From positions 87,624,149 to 87,688,148 of the forward strand of contig NC_039361.1 in the NCBI RefSeq assembly GCF_003573695.1: a stretch of DNA of 64,000 bases, given 5' to 3'. The translations under genes and the position numbers were made by a program. The notes under the pieces are model-generated. The model was not told where the DNA came from, searched no databases, and was given only the letters and a program-made list of their open reading frames with translations. This DNA is from Papaver somniferum (Eukaryota; Streptophyta; Magnoliopsida; Ranunculales; Papaveraceae). This document shows positions 1 to 10,846 of this stretch, piece by piece. Each line of letters starts with the position of its first letter. Positions within the stretch are counted from its first letter, which is position 1.

Positions 1-135
1 AGAAAAAAATTCAAACGGTTTGAGAGGGAGAATAAGAGAAGAATAATTAAATTGATTTTGATTTTGATTAGTTTAGGTTTATGTTTTTGATTTTGATTTT
101 GATTAGTGTAAGTTTAAGTAATTTAAAATAATAAA
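1..135. other. AT-rich flank with short TTTTGATTTTGATT repeats
   Basis: No gene is seen. Two close copies of a TTTTGATTTTGATTAG motif lie at about 55-113. This is the sequence left of the inverted-repeat element that starts at 136. Confidence 0.5.
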
Positions 136-218
136 GGGTAACTTAGTAAGAGTCATGCTGTGACGAGGTTACCCTCGTGACAGTATCTGTAAGGGTGCAC
201 TTTTTAACCCTTAGATAT
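136..218 (+). repeat. Left terminal inverted repeat
   Basis: Imperfect inverted partner of 1060-1145. The best-conserved half is the inner one, around GGGTGCAC and CCCTTAGATAT. Confidence 0.7.
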
Positions 219-1059
219 GATAAGCATGTATCTCGAGACAAGTTTTAAAAATAAAAGAAATATATATTATTTTTTACTGTTTTTATATCTAGTATTTAAT
301 TTTATTTGCTCCTTAGTCCTTATAAAAAATCAAGAAATAAATTACAACTTTCCTGGGTTTTTGATGGTAATCAATTTAACTTTTTCTAAATTGCTAAACC
401 TGGCTACTGCTGTTGGGTTTTTATCTCTTCGAATATGGAAGAAGATGGATTAACTCAAGTACTGGCAACAATATGAGGGGATTAATTAATTTTAGCAATT
501 TACTGGTTGCCTACAATAATTTTATGGTCCTATAATTTTTAGGTTTTGCTATAGGTTTTGCTAACATAAGTTTGGAAGTGTCTCATGATTCGTTACCAGT
601 CAATGTAAAGAGTTTAAAACCATCAATTCCGACTGATGCCTTTCCAAACGTATTGCCTTTTTGTCTAGTATCGAGAATATCATGCGAGATCATCAAATAC
701 AGTAGTTATTAATGGTTACGACACTTAGATAAAGAGTGGAAAATTCTAACTTCCAGCACAAAGAGGATTCGAACTTCCAGCACAAAGGGATTATAAAAGG
801 GCAAGTGTCTTTGACTTTGCAAGAAGCAGTCATTGCTTTCTTCTGTATTGTACCTGTAAAAGGAGGCTACAGTCAAGAAGTTCATGTTTCAAAAAGAGAA
901 CGAAATAGGATTGAATTAGAGGGCGTCAAATTTGTTCCGTTTACTATAAGGGCTAAGAAACAAAAAGGAAAATTAAGAAAATTAAATAGTATATACAAAA
1001 TTTATGAAAGATAAAAATATAATTTATTTTCTAATCTTACATTGAGATACATTCTAATA

Positions 1060-1145
1060 ATATCTAAGGGCTAAAACGTGCACCCTTACAGATGTAGTTA
1101 CGAGGGTGACTTCGTTACAGCACGACTCAACTTAGTAATCTACCC
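1060..1145 (-). repeat. Right terminal inverted repeat
   Basis: Reverse complement of the 136-218 repeat with scattered substitutions and small indels. The outer end reads TACCC on the plus strand. Confidence 0.7.
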
Positions 1146-1789
1146 ATTGCTAGAATGCCCCTTATAAGCATACCCTAGATGATATCATCATTTAGTATGC
1201 CTAAAAAAAGGACTATGCCTCAAAACAAGTTTCACCAATAAACATGTAGGGATGTACTTCTTAGGATGAGTATATGAACCCAAATCGGCGTATCCAACCC
1301 AATCGGGAGTTCAAGTAATTCAGAAGTATTATTGGATTCGGACGATTCGGTTCGTTTCACAAATCATTCCCGAATGATATTTCAAATTGCTAACTAGGGT
1401 CTGCACTAATAAACATGTCGGGATGTAGTTCCTAGGGTGAGTATATGAACCCAAATCGGCGGCTCCAACCCAATCCTCCCGTATTTTGGCGGGTGCACAC
1501 CCAACCCGTCCATGTATAAATGCATTCTTAAAATCCACTAAATAATGGGTTGGGTTCGGTTGAGAGCCTACAAATCTATTGGGAACATGCACCCGCTAAG
1601 ATTAAGGGTAAATGAGGAAATTTGAAAATATTTAGGGGCATTCAAGTATATTGTTGAATATATAGATAATATTCATTAGAAGCAAAGTGAAGCAGCAGTC
1701 GCAGCTGAAGTGAAGTGAACTGAACTAGTAGTATAAGTTGAATCTAACCTAGTTTTTATAATATTTTTCTTGGATCTGTTGTATCTATA
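1146..1789. other. Intergenic stretch with a direct duplication
   Basis: No gene is recognised. About 67 bases starting AATAAACATGT at 1237 recur at 1408-1475 in the same orientation (shared core TATATGAACCCAAATCGGCG). The minus-strand open frame at 1329-1592 covers this repeat and looks incidental. Confidence 0.55.
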
Positions 1790-2400
1790 CTGGTCTTCCA
1801 TTCCCATAAACCAGTACCATATGATAATCTCGTTATGTACATTCTTTCTGGTTTAAGTAGTGAATATTTTCACTTTGTTATTACTGTTCAAAATAGAGAA
1901 GTACCTCTTTCTTTTTCTGAATTACGATCTAGACTAGTCAATCACGAGCAATGGCTCAGAGAACAGGAGAATGAAGCTTTTTCTTATTTAGTTATTGACC
2001 CTAGTATTTCATTTAAATTTTAAGAAACCAAAAACCTCATATGGTTCTTACTCTCAAAAGCCAATTGATTCTTTTGGTAATCATTCTACTTCTGGATCTT
2101 CTACGTTTACCTTTAAGAAAGGAAAGTTCAACCCATTGGTAAAAAAAACTGTAGATTATAATGCAATCACTTGTCATATTTGTAACAAAGGAGGACATTT
2201 TTGCAAATATCTGGTTCTTACTCTCAAAAAGCCAACCAGTTGTTTTGGTAATCCTTTTACTTATGTATCTTCTATATTTACTTTTAAGAAAGGAGAGTTC
2301 AACCCATTGGTAAACCAAATTGTAGATTATAGTGCGAAAACTTGTCATATTTGTAATAAAGGAGGACATTTTTCAAATGGGTACATATTTAGGTATGTTG
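1790..2400 (+). pseudogene. gag: C1 gag remnant (nucleocapsid region)
   Basis: The frame 1835-2023 reads as the C-terminal half of a copia gag-polypeptide domain (LSGLSSEYFHFVITVQNRE, then SELRSRLVNHEQ), the structural protein that builds the virus-like particle. The next frame, 1995-2561, holds two CHICNKGGHF zinc-knuckle cores near 2173 and 2343. Usual copia gag has one CX2CX4HX4C knuckle. Here the second lacks the final cysteine at the expected spot because the sequence runs into SNG, and the first sits just before a tandem duplication. The N-terminal part of gag is absent. Frameshifts make it non-functional. Confidence 0.8.
2043..2382 (+). repeat. Tandem duplication of the zinc-knuckle segment in C1 gag
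   Basis: Two adjacent copies of a ~170-bp unit start at 2043 and 2213, both beginning GGTTCTTACTCTCAAAA and ending around the GGAGGACATTTTT of the knuckle codons. The copies differ at many positions, so the duplication is old. Confidence 0.85.
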
Positions 2401-2561
2401 TTTCAAAGAATAACAATCCACCTTTGCAGAAGGCTTTTACAGGAATACATATTTGTTCTCCTACTTTTAATCTATGGACTCATGCTGAATCTTTGCTTCA
2501 TACTTCTGAACCTGGTAAAGCATGTACTTCAATTGGTCACTGGAGCTCCAATAAGAATTGA

Positions 2562-2720
2562 CCAATCTGGATTCCAGATTATACAGCTATTAGTCATATG
2601 ATACGTAACTATACACTCATGACTAGTACTGAAGAATATGTTGGGAAGGAGCATGTCGTGGTGGGTGATGGTAAGTGTTTTCCTATTACTCTGACTGGTA
2701 CTAGTTCACTTCTTTTCATC
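2562..2720 (+). pseudogene. C1 aspartic protease remnant
   Basis: Frames around 2562-2720 read WIPDYTAISHMI followed by VVVGDGKCFPITLTG. Copia proteases normally have WxxDSGA(S/T)xHM at this place, so the catalytic D-S-G motif has become D-Y-T and the enzyme would be dead. It lies between the gag knuckle and the integrase, as expected for copia. Confidence 0.75.
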
Positions 2721-2849
2721 CGGATCATGTTCTCTTTGTTCCTCATATTTAGCACAACTTGTTGTCAAATACTAAATTCACTCATGACAATGACCGTTCT
2801 TTTGATTTTGATTTTTTTTTTTTTGGGTGTAAAATAAAACTTATTCTCA

Positions 2850-3746
2850 ATAAGAAGGTACTTGCAAAAGGACAAATGCAAGACAACCTATATCAAGTGA
2901 AAGTCATCCATGTCCTCTATGCTTTCCAAAAATGCACATGCTATAGCTTTTACCTCTTTTGTAGCTTTATCAATACTTTTGCAACAAGATTGGGTTATCC
3001 AACAGTACATATTGCGAAGAAATTCATTCAACTGAAGCAATAAAGATGTCAAATAAGGAATTTGATCAAGTTTGTTTGTCTTGTCATATTGGCAAAAGCA
3101 AGAGTTTTCCTTTTGTGTCTTCTCCTTCTAGGGATTGTTATCCTTTAGTTCCCGTGCATTGTGACATTTGGGGTCCAACACCTATATTTTCCAATGTTAG
3201 TTTTAGATATTTCATAATATTTGTTGATGACTATAGCAAGGTCAACTGGATTTCCCTATAAAGTGTAGAACTGACAGTATGAGTTGTTTCACATTGTTTA
3301 AATCTTCAATGAAAAATTCATTCGATACAAAGATTAAAGAATTTCAATGTGACGGTGCTTATGAGATTGTTAAGGAATCTTTCAAGGATTTTTTGGATTC
3401 AAATGGTATTTCTATGATAATTTCATGTCATATTATACATCAACAAAATGTTGTTGCTGAAAGAAAGGTTAGACAAATTATAGAAGTAGGCAATACTTTG
3501 TCCTTTAATGCTTCAATGCCTAAGAGGTTCTGGTTTGATGCCTTTTTAACTGCAATTTATCTTATCAATAGGATTCCAACTAAGCTCTTACAGCTCAAGC
3601 GTCCCTATGAAGTTCTGTTTAATAAGCTGCTTGATTATATCTTTTTGAAAGTGTTTGGTTGTATTTGTTTTCCACATCTAGCTTATTCTAGACAAGATAA
3701 ACTTATCAATCTCTTATGTTTCTCTAGGTTATATCCCATTTCATAA
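2850..3746 (+). pseudogene. C1 GAG-pre-integrase and integrase remnant
   Basis: The 2759-3043 frame ends in a degraded pre-integrase region containing RLGYPT. The 3046-3261 frame has the CLSCHIGKSKSFPF zinc-binding CxxC half and then HCDIWGPTPIFS and FIIFVDDYSKVNW, which carries the first catalytic Asp of the integrase core. The 3279-3746 frame continues with FQCDGAYEIV (second Asp region) and AERKVRQIIEVGNTL, where the catalytic Glu would lie, then the FWFDAF and YLINRIPT motifs. A stop at about 3260 and indels break it. Confidence 0.85.
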
Positions 3747-4093
3747 AGGATACTGATTCTATGGTCAAATATCCAGAAAGGTGTGTACTTCTATTAATGT
3801 TGTTTTCAATGAGACTATTTTTCATTTTGTTGGTTCTTGTATTGTTACTCAGGATTCTTCTGTTGTTACTTATGTTATTTCTTCTTTACCAGATGTTTCT
3901 CTTCTGCAATCAACTTCAGATTCTACTACTTGTGAGGTACTCTCTTCTGCACCTCATGAACATTCTACTGTTGTACTTCCTTCAGTTAATACAAGATCTA
4001 AATCTGGTATAGTTAAGAAGAAATCTTTAGGTACTGATTTTGTAGCTTTATCACATACTAGACATCTACTTCCCACTTGCTTTTAATGTTATT
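3747..4093 (+). pseudogene. C1 integrase-RT linker, degraded
   Basis: A low-complexity, serine- and leucine-rich region connects the integrase core to the reverse transcriptase. Frames 3761-4012 and 3781-4086 overlap, and the second keeps the typical PSVNTRSKSGI sequence found just before copia RT (compare the RTRSKSGI consensus). It has no catalytic role. Confidence 0.6.
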
Positions 4094-4850
4094 TTGTATA
4101 AAATGATTGAACCTAAAACTGCTTGTTCTGCTAGTCTTGTGGAACCTAGAAGTTTTAAAGAAGTATCTAAGAATCCTAAATGGGTAGTCACCACGCAGAA
4201 TGAATATGATGCTTTACATGACAATGATACTTGGGAGGAAGTTCCTTATGTTCCTGGCATGAATATACTTGGTTGTAAATGGGTTTACAAAACCAAGTTA
4301 AAATCTAATGATACTCTAGAGAGGTTCAAATCTAGATTAGTGGCCAAAGGGTATGATCAAGTAGACAGTGTTGATTTTGAAGATACTTTTAATCCTGTAG
4401 TAAAGGATACTGCTATCAGGTGCATCTTGAGTATTGTTGAGCATTAGTTGGCCAATGAGACAGTTAGATATCTCCAATGCATTTCTGCATGGAGATTTAC
4501 ATGAGGATGTTTAAATGGAACAACCACCAGGTTTTGTATCTGCAGAACATCAATCTAAAACAAGCACCCTAGGGTTTGGTATGATAAGCTTAGTGGTTTT
4601 CTGTTGCAGTATGATTTTATTAAGTCCGAGATGGATAATTCAATGTTTATTTTCAATAAGTATGGTGCTCAAGTTATACTTTTGGTTTATGTGGATGATA
4701 TAGTCATAGTGGGTTCTACTGATGAGCTTTTACAGACTTTAATTTCTTATGTTAAACTTGTATTTTCCATGAACTATTTTGGTCCTCTTAGCTATTTTCT
4801 GGGAATAAAAGCAACTTTGAATATTCTTTAAATTCTTTAGTTTTGACGCA
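4094..4850 (+). pseudogene. C1 reverse transcriptase remnant
   Basis: The 4094-4447 frame has the copia RT opening (EPRSFKEVSKNPKWV, then DTWEEVP, GCKWVYKTK and FKSRLVAKGYDQ). The 4515-4703 frame starts at the MEQPPGFV block, and the 4604-4831 frame carries the catalytic box VYVDDIVIVGS near 4690. Two frameshifts or stops separate these blocks. In a working element this enzyme would copy the RNA genome to DNA inside the particle. Confidence 0.9.
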
Positions 4851-5612
4851 AAATAAATACCCTTTGGAGTTGCTTAATAAGTTCGATATGGTTGACTGCA
4901 AACATTGCAAAACTCCAGTAGCTAGTGGGAAGATAGTTTCTTTGTATGATGGGATTTTATCAGAAGATGTTGCTTATCATATGAGGATTGTTGGTATTCT
5001 TTAGTATTTGACTCTTACAAGACCTGATATCAGTTTTGTTATCAATTACATTTATCAGTTTACGCATCATCCAGCAGATGTTCATTTACAGTAGGCCAAG
5101 TGATTTTTTTGGGTATGTCAAAGGGTTACTTGGTTCTGGTGTTACACTCTACGGAGGGGATAGTTCTTCTATTATAGTATATTGTGAAAGTGGTTGGGAT
5201 GGTTGTCCTGATAGTAGAAAATCTCAACTGGTTATTGTGTGTTCTTGGGAAAGAAATTAGTTGCTTGTTCATCCAAGAAACAACCTAGTTTGTCCAACTC
5301 TTCTAAAGAAGCTGAATACAAATATTTGGTTGTTGCAGCTTCAGAATTCATATGTGTGCCTTAATTGCTTCACAACTTACATGTTTCTTCTAACTATCCA
5401 TGTACTATTTTTTTTGTGATAATATTGGTGCTGCTCATTTTGCAGATAATTCTATTCTACATGCCTGCACCAAATATGTTGAAGTTGATTATCACACCAT
5501 CTGGAGTTTAATTGCTACTGGTTTTTTAGTGGTCCAATATGTTCCCTCCCTGTTGCATATTGATGATATACATACCAAGGGAACTGCTAAGAATATATTC
5601 TTCAGCTTATAA
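4851..5612 (+). pseudogene. C1 RT connection and RNase H remnant
   Basis: Translation past the RT shows the copia connection region (SFVINYIYQFTHHP), then a YVKGLLGSG block in 5036-5260 and SGWDGCPDSRKSQ, the first RNase H motif. The 5400-5612 frame reads FFCDNIGAAHFADN and CTKYVEVDYHTIW with the HTKGTA terminus. In-frame stops near 5003, 5095 and 5260 break the domain. Confidence 0.85.
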
Positions 5613-5643
5613 CAAAAACTGATGCACTATATCTAATCCTCAG

Positions 5644-5655
5644 TTTGAGGGGGGT
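5644..5655 (+). other. C1 polypurine tract
   Basis: TTTGAGGGGGGT directly precedes the TG that opens the LTR. This is the expected plus-strand primer site. Confidence 0.75.
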
Positions 5656-5940
5656 TGTTGACACACACTGCTCTTGTGTCTGTCATTAGTATTTAGTGTG
5701 TCTGTGTGTTTAGCATTCATAGTCTTTAGATTCACATGTGTTACTCGTTTTATATGTATAACGGTTACTCTCATTTTAGTCAGTCAGTGTACGGAAACTG
5801 TCTTTAATTATCTGACAGACTGTCACCGCCTTTTATCTTTACTTTCCCTTCTTGATTGAATTACTTTATAAGCATCTCTATAATCTCTTGTAAAGTTTGA
5901 TCAGTTTTCAATACAACTTAATACTGTTCTTATGTGTCCA
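5656..5940 (+). repeat. C1 3' LTR
   Basis: It begins TGTTGACACACA just after the purine tract. A possible end is TGTGTCCA at 5933-5940, which is partly the inverse of the start. With no 5' LTR to compare, the right edge is approximate. Confidence 0.6.
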
Positions 5941-7549
5941 AGGTCTTATGAATTGATTATAAGTTAAGAATCTGTCTGAGTCGGTCGACTTCGAAGTTTC
6001 AAGTTTGTAAGGTATCGTTATAACCCTAAACCCACTCTTCAAAAAAACATTGAGTTGGTTGAAATGATTAATGTCCTACAATTGCATTAAATTAACCAAA
6101 AATCACCCAACTCATTTAACTTAATTCACATGATACTATGATCAATTTGTAGAAATTGGCATTGAGTTGATTATCCAAATTATTTTTTTGGAAAATAAAA
6201 TCATTTCACATATTTAAGCATGCAAAGAAATTAACCACTCACATATAATCCTCCCGATCAAGTGATAGGGAGACTCGATATTTATTTTAAAGGAAGATTC
6301 TTATATTCCAATAATTCACTTGTTTTATTATAATTTTGAGAAAAACTTCAAGTTGGATCTATGGATTCTACCAGATTTGTTGTTTGTAGTTTTGCTATGT
6401 GATTTGGATGTAGTATTCTTGATCCAAATCAAAACATTTAAACGGCCACTATTACAATTCAATCCAATTGAGACGGTAGGAATTTTTTTTGATTTTTATG
6501 CCGTATAACTATGTAGTAAAGAGATTTGAAGGTCTTTATTGTCTCTTTAAATACTCAGTATCCACTGAAAACTCCAGAGTCAGTCTGTAACCGTTACTGG
6601 ATCATAAAATTATCTGAGGGTTGCCTTATTTTCAGAAAAAAGTAAGGATTATTATCAAAACTTAACACTCTAATTATAACAAATCGAAAGCCATTTGACA
6701 TTTTTCAATGAAAAGTGGATCGAATATGACATAATTATGATGAAATTAAAATGAAGGACAGAAAAACCATTCCATAACATTCATATTTCTTTACTATATA
6801 GAAAAGTCACCTTTCAGTACCCCAATAATTTTATAATTTCATCGTAATTTTCTCAAATTTTACTATGATTCTATTCTAGTGACCAAGTTTCTTTCCGTTT
6901 TATAAAATTCATTACTATCTTTTTCTTCATGTTATAATTCATTTCTCGAGAACTATCATTCTTCTTCTGCATCCACAAAAGCGTCTCAAAGTTCTCTATG
7001 ACTAAGGGTGGGTTTGGTAATGCCTTCAAAAAGCACTTTCAAAACATATATATGGTAATAATTTTTGACATTGGTGTTTGGTAAAAGATTTTTGAAGTGC
7101 TTTTAATCTAAACCACTTCCAAAACTCCCCAAGTTCTAAAAGCTGAAGAGGATGAGCTTTTAAAAGCTACAGAAGCATAAGCTTTGATCCCACCTAATTT
7201 TAAAGCTTGATTTATCTATTCTATCGCTATTCTATTTTATAAATGACAAAAATTATCCTTAAATTTAAATACAAACAAATTTTCACTCCTTATATTTTAT
7301 TCTTTAAAGATCTTTTTTTTTTCTTTTCAAAATTTTTTTTGATTTAATTTATGAAAAATAAACTATTATGAGTTTGTAATAGTTTATTATTATGAGTTTA
7401 TAATCTACTGATATAGTCTTTGAAATCAGGCTATCATGGTCTTTGTAATTTATCTTTTTATTTTTAACGTAAACTTTTCTATTAAATAAAAATAAATAAT
7501 TACTTAAATTTAGCTTGATCTTTTGTTTGAAAACTATATCTATAATAAA
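5941..7549. other. AT-rich region without recognisable genes
   Basis: No coding or retroelement motif is recognised. A stretch at about 7005-7200 (GGGTGGGTTTGGTAATGC, then repeated AAAAGC/GCTTTT motifs) resembles the ends of hAT- or Harbinger-type MITEs, but I could not define both ends. Confidence 0.4.
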
Positions 7550-7693
7550 AAGTGTTACGTAAAATAATCTTAACAATAATAATAAACCAAGACAACGTAG
7601 AAACAAAACAATTCTCATTTTTCTTATCAATCAATTTAGGATGGTGAGATTTTTCATAAGGAGTAGTAACAATGACTACTAGACAAGTGATGT

Positions 7694-8338
7694 TTATCTC
7701 TTGATTTTAAGTTCGCGATCGAAAATTTTAAGCTTCCCGACAAGCGTATTTCGCGAAAAAATATCAAGGTTATTTCCCTCAACGATGGCATGCTTTTTAG
7801 ATTCGTAGTTAGATGGCAGCGATCTGAGGATCTTCATCACAATTTCCTTTTCAGGAATAGTCCTACCCAGTGCACGGGATGCATTAACAATTTCAAACAT
7901 TTTGTGATAAAATTCATCAAATGAATCTTCCTCTGCCATATGAAGGTTTTCCCACTCGGAGTTAAGGTTTTGAAGCCTAGCTTCCTTTTCGCTGGTGTTA
8001 CCTTCAAATACAGTTTCTAAAGTATCCCAAGCATCTTTAGACGTGGAGCAAGAAACCACATGGTGTCGAAGATCTGGGGTAATGGCATGCATGATGGCAT
8101 TCAAACCGTCGGATTTTTGCTTTGCATCAAGTGACTCAGTAGCAGTATATGTACCGATATTTTTAGGCATGGTAGCATTTTCAACTATAACGACGGGAAC
8201 CTCGTAGCCATTAACAACATAAACCCATGATTGGAAATCACGCGATTGAAGAAAAGTACGCATAACAATTTTCCACCATAGGTAGTTTGAGCCATCGAAG
8301 ACTGGTGGTACGTTTACTGAGACAGCACAACTGTCCAT
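7694..8338 (-). pseudogene. gag: A2 gag-like protein (UBN2/DUF4219 type), truncated
   Basis: 214 codons begin at the first ATG after the PBS. The N-terminus has PPVFDGSNYLWWKIVMRTFL, the DUF4219-like start of plant copia gag, and the middle (DAWDTLETVFEGN, EFYHKMFEIVNASRALG, ILRSLPSNYESK) is the UBN2 region that builds the capsid. It is close to the A1 protein at 40774-41712 but ends early at DRELKIKR, where A1 reads on in frame; the DNA still matches A1 for ~140 more bases, so a frameshift caused the truncation. No zinc knuckle or pol follows. Confidence 0.85.
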
Positions 8339-8390
8339 ATAGTCATATCGCTACAAACACAGACTTGTAAGGTCTTAAACGTGTTTGCCT

Positions 8391-8402
8391 GCTCTGATAC
8401 CA
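8391..8402 (-). other. A2 primer binding site (initiator-Met tRNA)
   Basis: GCTCTGATACCA on plus is TGGTATCAGAGC on minus, two bases from the LTR end. This is the standard plant retroelement PBS. Confidence 0.9.
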
Positions 8403-9536
8403 ATTGAAAAAGCGGGGGTCTAACAACACCACCCAATATGTCGCTTAGCAATCTGTATGGACAAACTCGAATATACTTTTAAGAGAATCAACAAGACTCA
8501 ATCAATTAAAAGTATATCAACGAGTGTATATCTCTCTTCTTGATTTGATTTACTCAAGCAGGAACTGCGAGTTCTAATCAAATACAAGGAATAACTTGGA
8601 TGGTACCAAAGACCAATATCCAAGGATCAATCAATGACAATCAACAACCAAAGGTTGGATTACTCTAATTGATAATCTAACGCACAACCTATATTATTTC
8701 AATTATAAAGATAAAACAATATAATGCGGAAATTGAAATAACATAGACACCAGAAATTTTGTTAACGAGGAAACCGAAAATGCAAAAAAACCCAGGGACC
8801 TAGTCCAGATTGAACACACACTGTATTAAGCCGCTACAGACACTAGCCTACTCCAAGCTAACTTTGGATTGGACTGTAGTTGAACCCCAATCAGTCTCCC
8901 ACTGATCCAAGGTACAGTTGTACTCCCTACGCCTCTGATCCCAGCAGGATACTGCGCACTTGATTCCCTTAGCTGATCTCACCCACAACCAAGAGTTGCT
9001 ACGGCCCAAAGTCGAAGATTTGACAATAAACAAATCTGTCTCACACAGACAAGTCTATCAAAGGATCAATATGTCTCCCACAGATAAACCCTAAAAGGTT
9101 TTGTTCCATCTTTTGATAATAATCAAGGTGAACAGGAACCAATTGATAATCCGGTCTTATATTCCCGAAGAACAGCCTAGAGTTATCAATCACCTCACAA
9201 CAATCTTAATCGTATGGTAGCGAAACAAGATGTTGCTGAATCACAAACAATGAGACGAAGATGTTTGTGATTACTTTTTATATCTTGCCTATCGGAGATA
9301 TCAATCTCAAGCCAATCAATATGATTGTACTCATACGATAGAAGATGCAAGATCAGATCACACAACTACGATAAAAGTAGTATCGGTCTGGATTCACAAT
9401 CCCAATGAAGTCTTTAAGTCGTTAACCTGGTTTTAGAAGAAGAAAACCAAAGGTTAAAGGAGAACCGACTTTAGTATGCAAACTTGTATCACACGTGAGG
9501 TGTGGGGATTAGTTTTGCACAGATACTAGAGTTCCC

Positions 9537-9544
9537 CTTATATA
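9537..9544 (-). promoter_or_regulatory. TATA-like box in A2 LTR
   Basis: TATATAAG on minus sits at the same relative place as TATATAAA in the A1 and D LTRs. This is the likely core promoter marking the U3/R region. Confidence 0.6.
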
Positions 9545-9999
9545 GTCTCTTAAATCAGGGTTTGCAATTAAGTTACCTTGGTAACAAAGCAATCAATATC
9601 CACCGTTAGATGAAAACCTGATTTAGATTCAAGTTAATATTTCTTAACCGTTAGATCGAAAACTTAGCTTGTTACACACACTTGACAATGCACGCTTCTA
9701 GGTTTGTTAACCGTACCCAAACGTATGCACTTGTTGGTTCAACAATAGTTAACCAAAAGGTTAGCCATATGAGCATTCCATATTAACCACGTTCTTCTTC
9801 ACCATAACTAGTTCAAATGATTTCAAATGAACTAGTTAGAGAGTTGTTCAATTGCAAGGAAATCTCATGTACTACATAAGACATAATTGAAGCAAAGATG
9901 ATTTGATTCACTTGAATCGGTTCATGAACTTTTATAGCCACGGTTTGCAAACTGCATTTCTTAGTCTTTTAAAGTTTAAGTTCATAAATCATCTTCAGA

Positions 10000-10250
10000 T
10001 ATATAACCTTCTCAAGTTCGCAGACTAGGTTCGCGGACTTAAGTTACCGGGCAGAGTTTACAATCTCCAACAGAAATTCTCGGGTATGCGAACTTCGCCA
10101 ATTCGCGGACTGGGTTCGCGGACTTAGTTTCACGCAAGTAGTTTGTCACCTCCAGCAGAAATTCTCGGGTTTGAGAACTTCGAAAGTTCGCGGACTTGGC
10201 TCACGCCATTTTTCCGGTTCTCTTGATCAACAAAGTTCGCAAACTTTAGC
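10000..10250 (-). repeat. TTCGCGGACT repeat cassette in A2 LTR
   Basis: TTCGCGGACT-like motifs recur in pairs, set in two to three ~105-bp units that also share the segment AGAAATTCTCGGG. The matching cassette in the A1 3' LTR lies at 45150-45365. Confidence 0.7.
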
Positions 10251-10846
10251 TCAAGGAATAGGACTTATACATAAATGTGTTTCCACAACAATGCTTATGT
10301 CCACCATTGGTTATGTAATCTAAACTCTCATTTCAATCATTGAAACATTCTTAGAGGACGTTATACAGTTGTTACACCATTTCTCGTCAAAGCAATTTTC
10401 AAGATGATTGAAACATATCATGACTTTCGTCACATGGTAAAGATAAACTTGGTTAACGCGAAAAGCTTATCAACTTATATTTCGAGATATAGATAGGTGA
10501 GGTATACTCAGCTCGAAATACCAAATGTGTATAATCAAAGTCTATATATATAGCATACGACTTATTGTCTCAAAGAGTAGGAGATAGAGTAGATAGACTT
10601 TTGAGTGATAGATAAGTTCAAGTTTTCACATACCTTTTTGTCGAGAAGTTCCACCGGTTCCTTGAGTAGTTCTTCTACTTGTATGATGAATCGCCATGAA
10701 GTCCTTGAGCTCAACTACACTTTCTATCCTAGTCCGAGACTTAGCTATAATAGACTAGAAACAAGACTTATAGTTTTTATCACTAACATTGACAAACATG
10801 CTTGAGATAGCAACGCATGCGAGTTCGACCGAGTAATGTTCTAACA

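Larger units (their letters stand above)
136..1145. mobile_element. Non-autonomous DNA element with long terminal inverted repeats
   Basis: The first ~83 bases (136-218) reappear as an imperfect reverse complement at 1060-1145, sharing stretches such as TCTGTAAGGGTGCAC and CCCTTAGATAT. Both outer ends read GGGTA. The ~840-bp interior is AT-rich and has two short open frames (217-453 and about 736-1014), neither with a recognisable transposase motif. Long TIRs without a transposase fit a Mutator-like or foldback-type non-autonomous element. I could not find a matching target-site duplication outside the ends, so the superfamily is open. Confidence 0.65.
1790..5940 (+). mobile_element. C1: degenerate Ty1/copia retrotransposon, 5' LTR missing
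   Basis: Gag, protease, integrase, reverse transcriptase and RNase H appear in the copia order (integrase before RT), broken into about ten frames by stops and indels, followed by a polypurine tract and a 3' LTR. No copy of that LTR is visible upstream of the gag, so the element is 5'-truncated or was formed by recombination. It is an inactive remnant. Confidence 0.9.
7550..10846 (-). mobile_element. A2: truncated family-A copia derivative (LTR plus gag)
   Basis: Read on the minus strand it has a 2.4-kb LTR, an initiator-Met PBS and a gag that matches the A1 gag at 40774. Homology to A1 fades near 7550, after which unrelated sequence follows, so the 3' half is missing. The LTR start directly abuts the integrase of G1 at 10847, suggesting insertion into G1 followed by loss of everything to the left. 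Confidence 0.85.
8405..10846 (-). repeat. A2 LTR, about 2.44 kb
   Basis: On the minus strand it runs from TGTTAG at 10846 to TTTTTCA at 8405. Its length matches the A1 3' LTR (44522-46971). It holds a TATA-like box (minus TATATAAG at 9537-9544) and a cluster of TTCGCGGACT-type repeats. The open frames inside (for example 8848-9033 and 10605-10805) are incidental. Confidence 0.9.

Noticed and set aside
217..453. 78-codon open frame inside the inverted-repeat element
   Set aside because: No motif, AT-rich composition and no homologous frame elsewhere; not enough to call a gene.
7005..7200. Possible MITE (GGGTGGGTTTGGTAATGC start and repeated GCTTTT/AAAAGC)
   Set aside because: Only one end resembles hAT/Harbinger MITEs; I could not find a matching inverted end or target duplication.
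8848..9033. Open frames inside A, B and D LTRs (for example 8848-9033, 10605-10805, 22190-22429, 46945-47136, 48209-48436)
   Set aside because: They lie across LTR noncoding sequence and are not conserved in frame between LTR copies.
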